Positions 34,453-44,388 of a stretch of 64,000 nt of DNA are shown one piece after another (the stretch's first letter is position 1; every line of letters starts with the position of its first letter). Position numbers and translations under genes: made by a program. Source of the DNA: Zobellia uliginosa. GTDB taxonomy: Bacteria; Bacteroidota; Bacteroidia; Flavobacteriales; Flavobacteriaceae. Below the pieces are notes generated by a model that was not told where the DNA came from, searched no databases, and saw only the letters and a list, made by a program, of their open reading frames with translations. The stretch spans positions 372,001-436,000 of the forward strand of contig NZ_FTOB01000003.1 in the NCBI RefSeq assembly GCF_900156625.1. The letters run 5' to 3'.

Positions 34453-37400
34453 ATGGGCTATCGATTAACATGTATCTTCTGGATTATAGTCTCGCTATGG
34501 GGGCTGCATGGGCAATCGTTAAAATTTGAACATTATAACGATGCTAGTGGTCTTTCCCATAATTCGGTTAGGCATATTGTTCAAGACAACAATGGGTTTT
34601 TATGGTTCGGTACCTTTTCCGGCCTGAACCGCTTTGATGGATATGAGTTTAAATCGTATACCAGTGCATCGCCATCGGAAAACACCATTCCGAATGACGA
34701 TATTACGGCCTTGGAATTTGATCAAGAGGCAAACCAACTTTGGATCGGAACGCGAAACGGGCTCGCTCGATTTGATTTGAATACCTATAGGTTCAAAGTA
34801 TTTTTGCCCGACCCTGCAAACGTAGGCTCGTTACAGGATAGGGAAATCAGGTCGGTTCATATCGATTCGTTCAAAAGGGTGTGGGTCGGAACCAAAGACC
34901 AAGGGCTTTTTCTATACGATTCCCATAATGAAAGCTTTAGCAAGGTGCCCCTGGACGGATTTACCTATATCAAGGAGGTGTTTGAAGACTCAAAAGGACA
35001 TATATGGATAGGGAGTTATGGGGCCGTAGGCATCGCCAGGATTTCTTTGGACAACCTAGGCTCGATCGTTCAGGTGAAGCAATATTCCCTGTTACCGGAG
35101 AACTTAAAGGAATCCAACCCTTATATAAATTTCATTTATGAAGATCATAAGGCCGATCTTTTTGTAGGCAGTAGAAATGGCCTGTTTAAGCTGAACGCCA
35201 GCGAAGACCGTTTTGAAGACCTTCCTATAGAAGATATCGGGGTGCGTGACAAACTTGGGCCTTACTTTATTTCAATAGCCAAAGCCCCTAACGGGAAATA
35301 CTGGCTCGGAACCTTAGGGGGGATTGTTCAAGTCGACGAATTGGAAGATTTGCGCAAGCAAAAGTACCAATGGTATTTTTCCGAGTTGTCAGATGATGAT
35401 TCCCTAGTCGATAACTTGGTCTCCGCCTTGTATTTTGATGCTTCGGGAGTGCTTTGGGTCGGAACGGAAGAAGGCCTTGATAAATACGATCCTTACGAAA
35501 ACCAGTTTACCTATAATACTTCGATCAGTCGTTATATCGATAATCAAGTTCCGCGCATACGTGATTTTTCAAAAACTTTTGACGGAAAAATAATCGTAGC
35601 TACACGTCATAATGGTCTCTTTGTTTCCGAAGGCAGTCGTTATATTCCGCTGTATCAAACCCCGAAAGATATTGCAAGTATGTTTTCTATAGATGGCAAA
35701 GTCTTTTACTGTGGTCTATGGGACGGGAAAATTCTTATTTATGATTACGTAAGAAAAACCAATAAGGTGGTCGATGTGGGCTTTGAACAAGCACCGGTTT
35801 TGGCTTTTGAGCCCTTGGGAGATCGGCATATGGTTATTGGGTCACATGGGGAAGGAGCCGTGGTCTTGGATGTAAAAACCAAACAGGTCGATACGTCTTT
35901 CGGTAATTTGCTGCCTGGCCTAGATATCAACGCCATCAAAGAGAGCGATGAAAAAATTTGGTTTGCGACCCAAATGGGGGCCTATTGTTATGAGAAGCCG
36001 TCTATGAAGGTCAAGGCGTTTGAGGCCCGGTCGGAAGACCATATCGGGGTACCCCATAATAATGTGAGCGATATAGCCATAGATGCTTCCGGTAAAGTTT
36101 GGGCGGCTACCCGAAAAGGACTTTGTTACTACGATACTTCCCTTGATGATTTTGTTCCCATTACCGATATCGATGGCCTAAAAGACCGTTGGATCACCAA
36201 TTTTGTGGCCCAAAAAGATGGTTTTTTGTGGCTTAATATGAACAATAATAATTTGGGGAAGCTTGATATTGCCTCAAAGGAATTGAAATTGTACCATACC
36301 GAAAGTGGGAACCGACTTGATATATTCAGTACACGGGGTTTCTATTATGCCGATGAGACCCATATGTACCTAGGAGGGAAGGATGGCGTAATCACCTTTT
36401 CCCCAAAAGGACTTTCGGTGAACGAATACGCGCCCCAACCCATAATCTCAAGTATTCGGGTGCAAAACAAGGCGGTAGAGGTCGGTTCGGTAGTCAATGG
36501 CCAAGAAATACTAAAATCCGATATTAACTCAGACCGAAAGTTGGTGCTTGAAAATTCGAACAAAAATTTCTCGCTTACCTTTTCGAGCCCCTCTTACGTT
36601 AACGGAAGGCAAAACAGATACAGTTATATTCTCGAAGGCTTCGATGAAAATTGGAATACCGTAGATGTCAGGCAACGCACCGTTCAATATACCAATCTTT
36701 TTTCAGGAGATTATGTGTTCAAGTTAAAGGCCATGAACAGTCATGGGGTATGGAGCGATGTCTCTTCGTACCAGATTGAAATCCTTCCGCCATTTTGGTT
36801 TACGTATAAAGCATTTTTTCTGATGCTTTTGGTACTGGCCTTGGCCTTCTACCTTATCCGTAAACAGATAAGGGCACGAATAGTGCTCAAGCAACAATGG
36901 TTGATGGAGAGGGTAAAACGTGAACGCGATGAGAAACTCAACAATGAAAAGCTGCGTTTCTTTACGAATATATCGCATGAACTACGAACTCCGCTGACCT
37001 TGATTCTCGGTCCCGCAAAACAACTGATAGAAGAAGGAAAGGACTCGGGTAATTATTTTCAGCAGAGCCGGTATAACCTGATTCATCAAAACGCAAATCG
37101 ATTACTGAATCTAGTGAACCAAGTGTTGGATTTTAGAAGGGCGCAGTCCGGTGAATTGCGCTTGAAGGTGACCAAGACCGATATTCTTCTTTATACCAAA
37201 AACACCTTTCGCTCTTTTGAGGAACTGGCGGACGACAAAAAAATAAACTTCAACCTTATCTGTGAACACCAAAGCATCGAGGGGTATATCGATAGGGACA
37301 AGTTTGATAAAATGCTTTACAACCTTTTGTCCAATGCCTTAAAATTCACCCAGAATTATGGGCATGTAGACCTTTTTATCGAAGTAAAGGAAGAAAAAGG

Positions 37401-38487
37401 CGGGGCGCACCTTCTGGTTGAAGTCAGTGATGACGGTATCGGCATCCCTAAAGAAAGCCAAAAGAAGGTTTTTTCTAGATTTTATCAAGCCCCGAACAGT
37501 ACCAGCCTTAATACGGGATCGGGCATAGGCCTTTCTTTGGTAAAGGCCTTGGTAGAATTGCATAAGGGTGAAATAACGATTGAAAGTGAGCTTAACAAAG
37601 GCAGTGTGTTTACCTTAAATCTTCCTATAGACCGAAAGGCCTACGATGACGATGAAGTATTCGATTACGAAAAAAGCCAAGTCGTGGAAGAGTCGCCACA
37701 GCTTATCACCGCTAAAAAAATCATCCAAAGTACCCATTTAAAAGAGCGGATATTGATCATAGAGGACAATGCCGAATTGCGGAACTATTTGGTCGATTAC
37801 CTGTCAGATTACTACAAGGTCTTTGAGGCGGAAAATGGGGAGAAGGGCTTAGAGGTGTGCTTAAACGTTAAGCCGGCCATTTGTATTGCCGATATTATGA
37901 TGCCGGTCAAGAACGGACTCGAATTTTGTAAAGCCTTGAAGAACGATGCCGATATAAGCCATATTCCCGTCATTCTTCTAACGGCCCTGTCGGATAACGA
38001 TGATAAGATCAAGGGGTATAGCTCGGGAGCCGATGGGTATTTGGTCAAGCCTTTTGACCCCTCACTTTTAAAGACGAGAATTGAAAACATCATCAATTCT
38101 AGAAAAGAATTGAAAAACAGGTTTTCCGAAGAAATCGAAAGTCAGGCGAATACCTTGACCCATTCGCCCATAGATCAATCTTTTATGGAAAAATTGACGG
38201 AGCTGATACAAGAGAATATGGGCAATAGTGACCTGAATACTTCCTTGCTTTGTCAGGCATTGGGTATGAGTTCGTCCAAATTGTATAGAAAGATCAAGGA
38301 ACTTACCGATTTGGCCCCCAATGAGTTTATACGGACCATTCGACTGAAAAAATCGGCCCAATTGCTACGGACCAAAAAGTACAACGTATCGGAGGTCACC
38401 AATCTTATAGGCTTTAGCGACCCCCTATATTTTAGCCGCTGCTTTAAAAAGCAGTTTGGATATCCGCCCAGTCAGTTGATAAAATAA
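34453..38487 (+). CDS. hybrid two-component system (HTCS) regulator of the PUL
   Basis: A 1344-residue one-protein signalling system. Signal peptide (residues 1-20, ending LHGQ); periplasmic two-component propeller repeats about 25-660 (DNNGFLWFGTFSGLNRFDGYEF and many WVGT/WIGT blades); Y_Y_Y domain about 690-770 (YSYILEGFDENWNTV); membrane helix about 778-797; HisKA with H842 in FTNISHELRTPL; ATPase (LLSNALKFT, DDGIGIP, GSGIGLSLVKAL); receiver with phosphoacceptor D1147 (ADIMMP) and KPF; AraC DNA-binding domain at the C-terminus. It senses an oligosaccharide from the target glycan and activates the susCD operon. All catalytic residues look intact. Confidence 0.97.
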   Translation: MGYRLTCIFWIIVSLWGLHGQSLKFEHYNDASGLSHNSVRHIVQDNNGFLWFGTFSGLNRFDGYEFKSYTSASPSENTIPNDDITALEFDQEANQLWIGTRNGLARFDLNTYRFKVFLPDPANVGSLQDREIRSVHIDSFKRVWVGTKDQGLFLYDSHNESFSKVPLDGFTYIKEVFEDSKGHIWIGSYGAVGIARISLDNLGSIVQVKQYSLLPENLKESNPYINFIYEDHKADLFVGSRNGLFKLNASEDRFEDLPIEDIGVRDKLGPYFISIAKAPNGKYWLGTLGGIVQVDELEDLRKQKYQWYFSELSDDDSLVDNLVSALYFDASGVLWVGTEEGLDKYDPYENQFTYNTSISRYIDNQVPRIRDFSKTFDGKIIVATRHNGLFVSEGSRYIPLYQTPKDIASMFSIDGKVFYCGLWDGKILIYDYVRKTNKVVDVGFEQAPVLAFEPLGDRHMVIGSHGEGAVVLDVKTKQVDTSFGNLLPGLDINAIKESDEKIWFATQMGAYCYEKPSMKVKAFEARSEDHIGVPHNNVSDIAIDASGKVWAATRKGLCYYDTSLDDFVPITDIDGLKDRWITNFVAQKDGFLWLNMNNNNLGKLDIASKELKLYHTESGNRLDIFSTRGFYYADETHMYLGGKDGVITFSPKGLSVNEYAPQPIISSIRVQNKAVEVGSVVNGQEILKSDINSDRKLVLENSNKNFSLTFSSPSYVNGRQNRYSYILEGFDENWNTVDVRQRTVQYTNLFSGDYVFKLKAMNSHGVWSDVSSYQIEILPPFWFTYKAFFLMLLVLALAFYLIRKQIRARIVLKQQWLMERVKRERDEKLNNEKLRFFTNISHELRTPLTLILGPAKQLIEEGKDSGNYFQQSRYNLIHQNANRLLNLVNQVLDFRRAQSGELRLKVTKTDILLYTKNTFRSFEELADDKKINFNLICEHQSIEGYIDRDKFDKMLYNLLSNALKFTQNYGHVDLFIEVKEEKGGAHLLVEVSDDGIGIPKESQKKVFSRFYQAPNSTSLNTGSGIGLSLVKALVELHKGEITIESELNKGSVFTLNLPIDRKAYDDDEVFDYEKSQVVEESPQLITAKKIIQSTHLKERILIIEDNAELRNYLVDYLSDYYKVFEAENGEKGLEVCLNVKPAICIADIMMPVKNGLEFCKALKNDADISHIPVILLTALSDNDDKIKGYSSGADGYLVKPFDPSLLKTRIENIINSRKELKNRFSEEIESQANTLTHSPIDQSFMEKLTELIQENMGNSDLNTSLLCQALGMSSSKLYRKIKELTDLAPNEFIRTIRLKKSAQLLRTKKYNVSEVTNLIGFSDPLYFSRCFKKQFGYPPSQLIK

Positions 38488-38505
38488 AACGAAGGAGAGG
38501 GGTTT

Positions 38506-39636
38506 CTAATACCCGACATATTCTACGATCTCAAGACCGTAGCCTACGATGCCCACACGTTTAGTTTGGGGCGAGTTCGATAAGATTCTCATTTTGGCGA
38601 TGTCCAAATCGTGTAGAATTTGTGCGCCGATACCAAAGTCGCGGGCATCCATATCTATTTTTGGCGCTTTTCGAATTCCTTTTTTCTGTAGCTCTTTCAG
38701 TTCGGCCAATCGGGACAATAGGTTGAGCGATTCCGAATCTTGGTTTATAAATACAATGGCGCCCTTTCCTTCCTTATTGATGGCATTGAACATATCTTCG
38801 AGCTTGGCATCGGGATTATTTGTCAGCGTGCCCAAGATATCGTTGTTGACCAAGGTGGAGTTGATTCGGGTGAGTACCTTTTCATCTTTGTTCCAAGAGC
38901 CTTTGGTCAATGCAATATGTACGTGGTTGTTCGTAGTCTGTTGGTAGGCGCGTAATCGGAATTTTCCGAAACGGGTATCGATATCAAAATCTTCTTTTTT
39001 GGCGATGAGGCTATCATGTTCCATTCGGTAGGCCACCAAATCCTCAATGGAAACGATCTTCAGGTCGAACTTTTTGGCAACCTCCAAGAGTTGGGGTAGG
39101 CGGGCCATGCTTCCGTCTTCGTTCATGATCTCTACAATGTAACCCGCAGGTTTGAGTCCGGCCAGCCTTGCAAAGTCAATGGCAGCTTCCGTGTGCCCCG
39201 TTCTTCTTAGAACGCCCCCTTCCTTGGCCACAAGGGGAAAAATGTGTCCTGGGCGTGCCAGATCGTGTGGTTTGGTGTCTTCCTTGGTCAGGGCAAGGAC
39301 CGTTTTGGCCCTGTCCGCTGCCGAAATACCCGTGGTAACTCCGCCACCGCGCAAATCTACTGACACCGTAAAGGCGGTTTCCATAGGGTCGGTATTGTTG
39401 TTGACCATCATATGTAGGCCTAACTCCTTGCACCTACCTTCGGTAAGCGGGGCACAAATCAGTCCCCTGCCGTGGGTTGCCATAAAATTCACCGTTTCGG
39501 GCGTTGCCAATTCCGCAGCGGCCAAAAAGTCACCTTCATTCTCCCTGTTTTCATCATCTACAACGATAATGACATTGCCTTTTCGAATTTCTTCAATGGC
39601 TTCCTCTATAGTGTTCAATTGACTTTTCTTATCCAT
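38506..39636 (-). CDS. ribB: 3,4-dihydroxy-2-butanone-4-phosphate synthase with degenerate GTP cyclohydrolase II domain
   Basis: Residues about 1-205 are a complete RibB domain (VVDDENRENEGDFL, THGRGLICAPL, RTGHTEAAIDFARLAGL), which makes the four-carbon unit of riboflavin. Residues about 210-376 follow the RibA fold (FGIGAQILHDLDIAKMRILSN, then GYGLEIVEYV), but the Cys-containing zinc motif (CLTG...GS.RCDCG type) is absent; the corresponding stretch reads NSTLVNNDILGTLTNN. The second domain is therefore probably not a GTP cyclohydrolase. The gene is last of the ftsK-lolA-lptF/G-ribB run, eight bases after the permease gene. Confidence 0.9.
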   Translation of the reverse strand: MDKKSQLNTIEEAIEEIRKGNVIIVVDDENRENEGDFLAAAELATPETVNFMATHGRGLICAPLTEGRCKELGLHMMVNNNTDPMETAFTVSVDLRGGGVTTGISAADRAKTVLALTKEDTKPHDLARPGHIFPLVAKEGGVLRRTGHTEAAIDFARLAGLKPAGYIVEIMNEDGSMARLPQLLEVAKKFDLKIVSIEDLVAYRMEHDSLIAKKEDFDIDTRFGKFRLRAYQQTTNNHVHIALTKGSWNKDEKVLTRINSTLVNNDILGTLTNNPDAKLEDMFNAINKEGKGAIVFINQDSESLNLLSRLAELKELQKKGIRKAPKIDMDARDFGIGAQILHDLDIAKMRILSNSPQTKRVGIVGYGLEIVEYVGY

Positions 39637-39644
39637 GTCGGTAC

Positions 39645-41204
39645 TTATTCTTCTTCTTCGGATTGGTCTTTTTTTGAAAAAAGACGTTTGATGCGATCAA
39701 AGGCATTTCCGAGATTCATCATACCCCTGTCCGCCGTTGCACGCTGTGTTAGATAAACTCCCAATGGAAGCATGATCATTGATGGTAACCAAGCTCCTAT
39801 AATGGGATGAATATTTCCTTTATAACTATAGTTTTCGGCAAATACACCTAAAAAGTAATATACTAAGAACAGTAAAATGGCTACTACCATGGGTAGGCCG
39901 ATACCCCCTTTTCGTATAATAGCACCCAATGGCGCACCTACGAAAAATAAGATAATACAGGAAAGGGCCAAGGCGTACTTATCGTGTAAGGAAAAAACAT
40001 GTCGCCTATGTATTTCATAGCGCTTGTCGAGTTCCTGTTTTTTACCTTCGATAGAAGTCATGATATTCGACACTGAATTCTTTGCCGAATTCATCACTTG
40101 GATCTTTTGCCAATCTTTAAAGAAATCGATAATATTTACGGGAGGCTGCTCTTTTTCGGCCATTTCCGTAGTGGTTTCTAAATCGTCTTCTTTTACCTCT
40201 GGCCTTATGTTCGGGGTCGCTTTCTTTTGGGTAGTATCGCTAGCCGCTTGCTTTGGCTTCAAGAGTTTTTCCTTTTTGACAGCTATGGTATCTATCGGGC
40301 TAAGGGGAATAAAGGCCCCCATTCGGTAGACAATGTTTTTCGAAAAGGCCTGAACGATTCTTCGGTTATCGGTTTCCAATGAGTCCATATCCTTTAGCAA
40401 TCGTGAAACGTTTTTCATCTTTTCTCGATTCGATACGCTTTCCTCTTCAAGGTCTTGTTCCATTTCAGGAATTTCGATATTCATTCGATAGACTTCGAAA
40501 TTGGTTTTGGTAAAGGGATATTTTCTTTTTTCGGTGCTTTTGGTTTTATCCATGTCCCTGTAATCGTGACCGTCACGCAGTACCAATTGGATCAGTTCGG
40601 AATCTTGGCTACTGATAAGCTCGCCCGTTTTGGCCTTGATGACCGTTACGTTTACATTGGAGGCCGACTTTTCGTGGATAATTACGTTCTTCAGAAAACG
40701 GTCTTTTTCACCGTATTTTTCATCGACCTTGATGCTCATTCCCTCAAAATCGCTAAACACCCCTTTTTCAATAGCGGCAGCGGGCTTTACCTTGGCAATA
40801 TTACGCCGCATATTGTAAATTTTCTGTTCGGAAGCCGGTATAACGCTATTGGCAAAATAGAAGGTGACCCCACCTAATATGGCCATAAAGATAATGAGGC
40901 TGAGCATGGAACGTTGAAGTGAAATACCCGAGGCCTTCATCGCGGCGAACTCGTAGTTCTCCGCCAAGGTTCCAAAAGTAAGTATAGAGGCCAAAAGAAC
41001 GGTCAAGGGCAAAACCTTTTCCGTTAGGCTGGGCATCATGTAAAAGAAAAACTTGCCTATGATGGCAATATCTAGACCTTTTCCCGCAAAATCGTCAATG
41101 AACAACCATATCGTTTGAAATATGAAGATGAACATCAATATTACGAACGAACTCAAAAAATTATAAAGGAACCGCGATAAAATATATCGGTCTAGAATTC
41201 TCAA
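39645..41204 (-). CDS. LptF/LptG-family lipopolysaccharide export permease
   Basis: A 519-residue inner-membrane protein with three N-terminal helices (to about residue 115), a large periplasmic beta-jellyroll part with a polar insertion (about 245-360) and three C-terminal helices. The opening ILDRYILSRFLYNFLSSFVILMFIF and FGTLAENYEFAAMKASGISLQRSM are the YjgP/YjgQ signature, including the coupling-helix segment that contacts LptB. It moves lipopolysaccharide out of the inner membrane to the Lpt bridge. Start codon is TTG; the LolA gene ends 11 bases upstream. Confidence 0.92.
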   Translation of the reverse strand: MRILDRYILSRFLYNFLSSFVILMFIFIFQTIWLFIDDFAGKGLDIAIIGKFFFYMMPSLTEKVLPLTVLLASILTFGTLAENYEFAAMKASGISLQRSMLSLIIFMAILGGVTFYFANSVIPASEQKIYNMRRNIAKVKPAAAIEKGVFSDFEGMSIKVDEKYGEKDRFLKNVIIHEKSASNVNVTVIKAKTGELISSQDSELIQLVLRDGHDYRDMDKTKSTEKRKYPFTKTNFEVYRMNIEIPEMEQDLEEESVSNREKMKNVSRLLKDMDSLETDNRRIVQAFSKNIVYRMGAFIPLSPIDTIAVKKEKLLKPKQAASDTTQKKATPNIRPEVKEDDLETTTEMAEKEQPPVNIIDFFKDWQKIQVMNSAKNSVSNIMTSIEGKKQELDKRYEIHRRHVFSLHDKYALALSCIILFFVGAPLGAIIRKGGIGLPMVVAILLFLVYYFLGVFAENYSYKGNIHPIIGAWLPSMIMLPLGVYLTQRATADRGMMNLGNAFDRIKRLFSKKDQSEEEE

Positions 41205-41214
41205 TGTGGCAATA

Positions 41215-41859
41215 TTAATTTCTTACTATGTAGTACCCGTCATTTTTGTACTTCGCCTCATCAAAAGTAAACAAGGTTTTTGACAAAGGCTGGTCCGTTT
41301 TGAAAGAATTAACGGTAAAGGTCGAGGTCGTTCCATTTTTACCGGTTTCTATCAGTTTGTAAATATGTTTTGTTTCGGCATCGATACCCAATAAAATAGT
41401 CTTTATTTCTGAATTGGTGTCGATAGGGGTAAGTTTTACATACTGTATTTTCCTGCCATTGACATTTTGTAAAATGTCCATTCCGTAATTGTGGCCTTCC
41501 CTGTAAAAGGTCAGCATTTTTGCCGGTGTCAGTGCATTTTCATCTTCGGATTTATCGTCAATGGTCACCTCTTCGTTCTCCGGTATAATGGTGTACACCT
41601 TAGAACCGTCGAACAATTGGGTGGTGCCAAAGATATTGGCAAGATATTTGTCGCCCTGTAGGGTTACCTCCCCACGTGTTTCTTGGTTGATGCCGGCTTC
41701 TGAATTGTTCAGTACGTATTTGAAATCTACGTATATATTGTCGTAACTTTTTACTTTGTTGTACACATCGTCCAATAGTGCCTTTGCTTTTTCCGAATTT
41801 TGGGCAAAGGTTAAATTTGATAGTAATACCAAGGCAAATAGCAAAAAAATCTTTTTCAT
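41215..41859 (-). CDS. lolA: LolA-like outer-membrane lipoprotein carrier protein
   Basis: I start at ATG 41859 (214 residues), which opens the signal peptide MKKIFLLFALVLLSNLTFAQ; an upstream in-frame start at 41880 adds seven residues of poor fit. The mature protein has the LolA half-barrel pattern: VYNKVKSYDNIYVDFKYVL, TRGEVTLQGDKYLANIFG, QLFDGSKVYTIIPENEEV and LFTFDEAKYKNDGYYIVR. It ferries lipoproteins across the periplasm, a heavy-duty task in this lipoprotein-rich organism. It lies between ftsK and the lptF/G gene with short gaps on both sides. Confidence 0.9.
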   Translation of the reverse strand: MKKIFLLFALVLLSNLTFAQNSEKAKALLDDVYNKVKSYDNIYVDFKYVLNNSEAGINQETRGEVTLQGDKYLANIFGTTQLFDGSKVYTIIPENEEVTIDDKSEDENALTPAKMLTFYREGHNYGMDILQNVNGRKIQYVKLTPIDTNSEIKTILLGIDAETKHIYKLIETGKNGTTSTFTVNSFKTDQPLSKTLFTFDEAKYKNDGYYIVRN

Positions 41860-41885
41860 TTTACGTTTTAAGTTAATCACTCGTG

Positions 41886-44279
41886 TTACGAGCGTTCGTT
41901 GCTTAATAATTGATCTAATGCGGTAAGGTCGGGCACCAAAACCTGTCGTGCCTTACTTCCTTCAAACGGACCTACAATGCCGGCTGCCTCTAACTGGTCT
42001 ACGATACGGCCGGCGCGGTTATAACCCAATTTTAGTTTTCGTTGGATCAATGAGGCCGAACCCTGCTGTGCCGTTACGATGACCTCGGCAGCTTCGCGGA
42101 ACATCGCGTCGCGGTCGGCAATATCATAATCAATACTTGTGCCAGAATCTTCCCCAGAGTACTCGGGTAATTCATGGGCGTTCGGGTAAGCTCTCTGAGC
42201 CCCTATGTATTCGGTAATCTTGGCCACTTCGGGTGTATCTACAAAAGCACATTGAATACGGGTAACATCGTTACCTTGGGTGTACAACATGTCACCACGA
42301 CCGATCAACTGATCAGCACCTTGGGCATCCAATATCGTTCTTGAGTCGATTTTAGAGGTTACCCTAAAGGCTATACGGGCAGGGAAGTTTGCTTTGATAA
42401 TACCCGTTATTACGTTGACCGAAGGTCTTTGGGTGGCAATAATAAGGTGTATACCGATGGCTCGGGCCAACTGTGCCAAGCGGGCAATAGGCGTTTCTAC
42501 TTCCTTCCCGGCGGTCATGATCAAATCGGCGAATTCGTCAATGACCAAAACGATATAAGGCAAGTACTTATGTCCGTCGTTGGGGTTCAACTTACGGGCC
42601 TTGAACTTGGCGTTGTATTCCTTGAGGTTACGTACCATGGCAACTTTCAACAGTTCATACCTGTTGTCCATTTCGATACAAAGGGAATTCAAGGTATTGA
42701 TTACCTTGGCGTTGTCGGTGATGATCGCCTCTTCCGAATCGGGTAACTTGGCCAAAAAGTGGCGCTCTATTTTGTTGTAGATGGAAAGTTCTACTTTTTT
42801 CGGATCCACCAATATAAACTTTACCTCGGCTGGATGCTTTTTGTACAGGAGGGACGTCAGTACGGCGTTTAAACCTACCGATTTACCTTGTCCCGTAGCA
42901 CCGGCCATCAGCAAGTGGGGCATTTTTGCCAAGTCGACCACAAAGGTTTCGTTGCTAATGGTCTTACCGAAGGCTATAGGCAGTTCCATTTCAGCCTTTT
43001 GGAATTTGCTGGAAGCGATGACGGACCGCATGGAAACGATGGTCGCATTTTTGTTCGGGACTTCAATTCCGATGGTTCCTTTTCCGGGAATAGGCGCGAT
43101 AATACGTATCCCTAGGGCAGCCAATGAAAGGGCTATGTCGTCTTCTAGGTTTTTAATTTTTGAAATTCGAACCCCGGCCTCGGGAACAATTTCGTAAAGT
43201 GTAACGGTAGGACCAATGGTAGCCTTGATCTGGGAGATTCCTATTTTGTAGTTTTTAAGGGTATCTACAATCTTGTTCTTGTTTTCTTCCAGTTCTTCTT
43301 GGTTGATGGTAATTCCGCCCGTAACCCCATGTTGGTCTAAGAGTTCTATGGTAGGGAACTTGTAATTGCCCAATTCTAGGGTGGGGTCGAACTCACCGAA
43401 ATCTTCGACCAATTTATCGGCAATATTCGAGGTTTCTTCTTTTTCCTCCACAATTTTCTCGACTTCCATGGCGAGGTCTTCCTCGGTTTCTTCTTCTACG
43501 GGAACGGTCACTTCAAAATCGTCAATGGGCTCCACTTCGGTTTTTAGGGGAGGAATATCTTTCTTATGGGTATAGGTGTCGAGCACTATGGGCTCTTCTT
43601 TTTCCACTTTTGTTATCGGTTCCTTTGCAGGGGCGGGAGCAGTGGTCGGATCGGCCTCCCTAGTTGATTTTAATTCCGATTTTAAACTGGAGGTCTTTTT
43701 CCTAAAGGCACTGGCGACCCCTTCTGGCGTAAGTTTAAAGAAACGGACCAAAATAAAGATCAGCCCGAAGGTAAGGATGAGTACCACGCCTATCTTACCC
43801 GTGTAGTCTTGTAGGAAATCGTTCATTTCATACCCTATCAATCCCCCTAAAAGAGGTTTGGTCTCGGCAAAAAAGCCAAGGGCAATGGAAATCCATATCA
43901 TAAAAATGAGTCCCCATATCCACTTTTTCAAAAGGCCTTTTCTGTCAAGGCTTAAAAAAAGGTAGAGACCCGTTATGCATAGCATTACGGTAAGTATCAA
44001 TGAAGCGACGCCAAAACCTTTGTAAACAAAAAAGTGGCTTACGCTGGCCCCGAATTTGTTCAGCAGGTTCTTGGCCTGTTCGTTTCGGTTGGCAAATTCA
44101 GAAAGCAAACTTTGGTCGTCTTGCCAAGTAAAATAATAAGATACGAACGAGAAGAACAGGGCCATGCTGAACAGTATCAGAAGGCTTCCTAATATAATCT
44201 TGTTCTGTTTCGATAGCCCGAGGCTTACCTTTTTAGAACTTGTCTTCTTTTTTGTTGTCGTTGTTTTCTTTTTGGCCAT
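41886..44279 (-). CDS. ftsK: FtsK/SpoIIIE DNA translocase
   Basis: A 797-residue protein: four N-terminal membrane helices (about 28-185), a short acidic linker (about 200-310), the alpha/beta motor with Walker A GATGQGKSVG and Walker B YIVLVIDEFADLI, and a C-terminal winged-helix gamma domain (SASLIQRKLKLGYNRAGRIVDQLEAAGIVG) that reads polar chromosome sequences. It pumps the chromosome terminus through the closing septum and promotes dimer resolution. It heads the run ftsK-lolA-lptF/G-ribB and has its own -7 element TATTTTTG. Confidence 0.97.
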   Translation of the reverse strand: MAKKKTTTTKKKTSSKKVSLGLSKQNKIILGSLLILFSMALFFSFVSYYFTWQDDQSLLSEFANRNEQAKNLLNKFGASVSHFFVYKGFGVASLILTVMLCITGLYLFLSLDRKGLLKKWIWGLIFMIWISIALGFFAETKPLLGGLIGYEMNDFLQDYTGKIGVVLILTFGLIFILVRFFKLTPEGVASAFRKKTSSLKSELKSTREADPTTAPAPAKEPITKVEKEEPIVLDTYTHKKDIPPLKTEVEPIDDFEVTVPVEEETEEDLAMEVEKIVEEKEETSNIADKLVEDFGEFDPTLELGNYKFPTIELLDQHGVTGGITINQEELEENKNKIVDTLKNYKIGISQIKATIGPTVTLYEIVPEAGVRISKIKNLEDDIALSLAALGIRIIAPIPGKGTIGIEVPNKNATIVSMRSVIASSKFQKAEMELPIAFGKTISNETFVVDLAKMPHLLMAGATGQGKSVGLNAVLTSLLYKKHPAEVKFILVDPKKVELSIYNKIERHFLAKLPDSEEAIITDNAKVINTLNSLCIEMDNRYELLKVAMVRNLKEYNAKFKARKLNPNDGHKYLPYIVLVIDEFADLIMTAGKEVETPIARLAQLARAIGIHLIIATQRPSVNVITGIIKANFPARIAFRVTSKIDSRTILDAQGADQLIGRGDMLYTQGNDVTRIQCAFVDTPEVAKITEYIGAQRAYPNAHELPEYSGEDSGTSIDYDIADRDAMFREAAEVIVTAQQGSASLIQRKLKLGYNRAGRIVDQLEAAGIVGPFEGSKARQVLVPDLTALDQLLSNERS

Positions 44280-44299
44280 TACTTTTTCTCCACTGGGTG

Positions 44300-44307
44300 C
44301 AAAAATA
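44300..44307 (-). promoter_or_regulatory. ftsK promoter -7 element
   Basis: Read on the minus strand, TATTTTTG followed by CACCC matches TAnnTTTG and lies 20 bases before the ftsK ATG. Confidence 0.6.
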
Positions 44308-44388
44308 CGTATTACGAAGTTTTCGACGTAAGGATTGCGAAAAGTCTTTTCGATTTTATAAAATGCCCGCTTGTTTAAAACCTATGGG

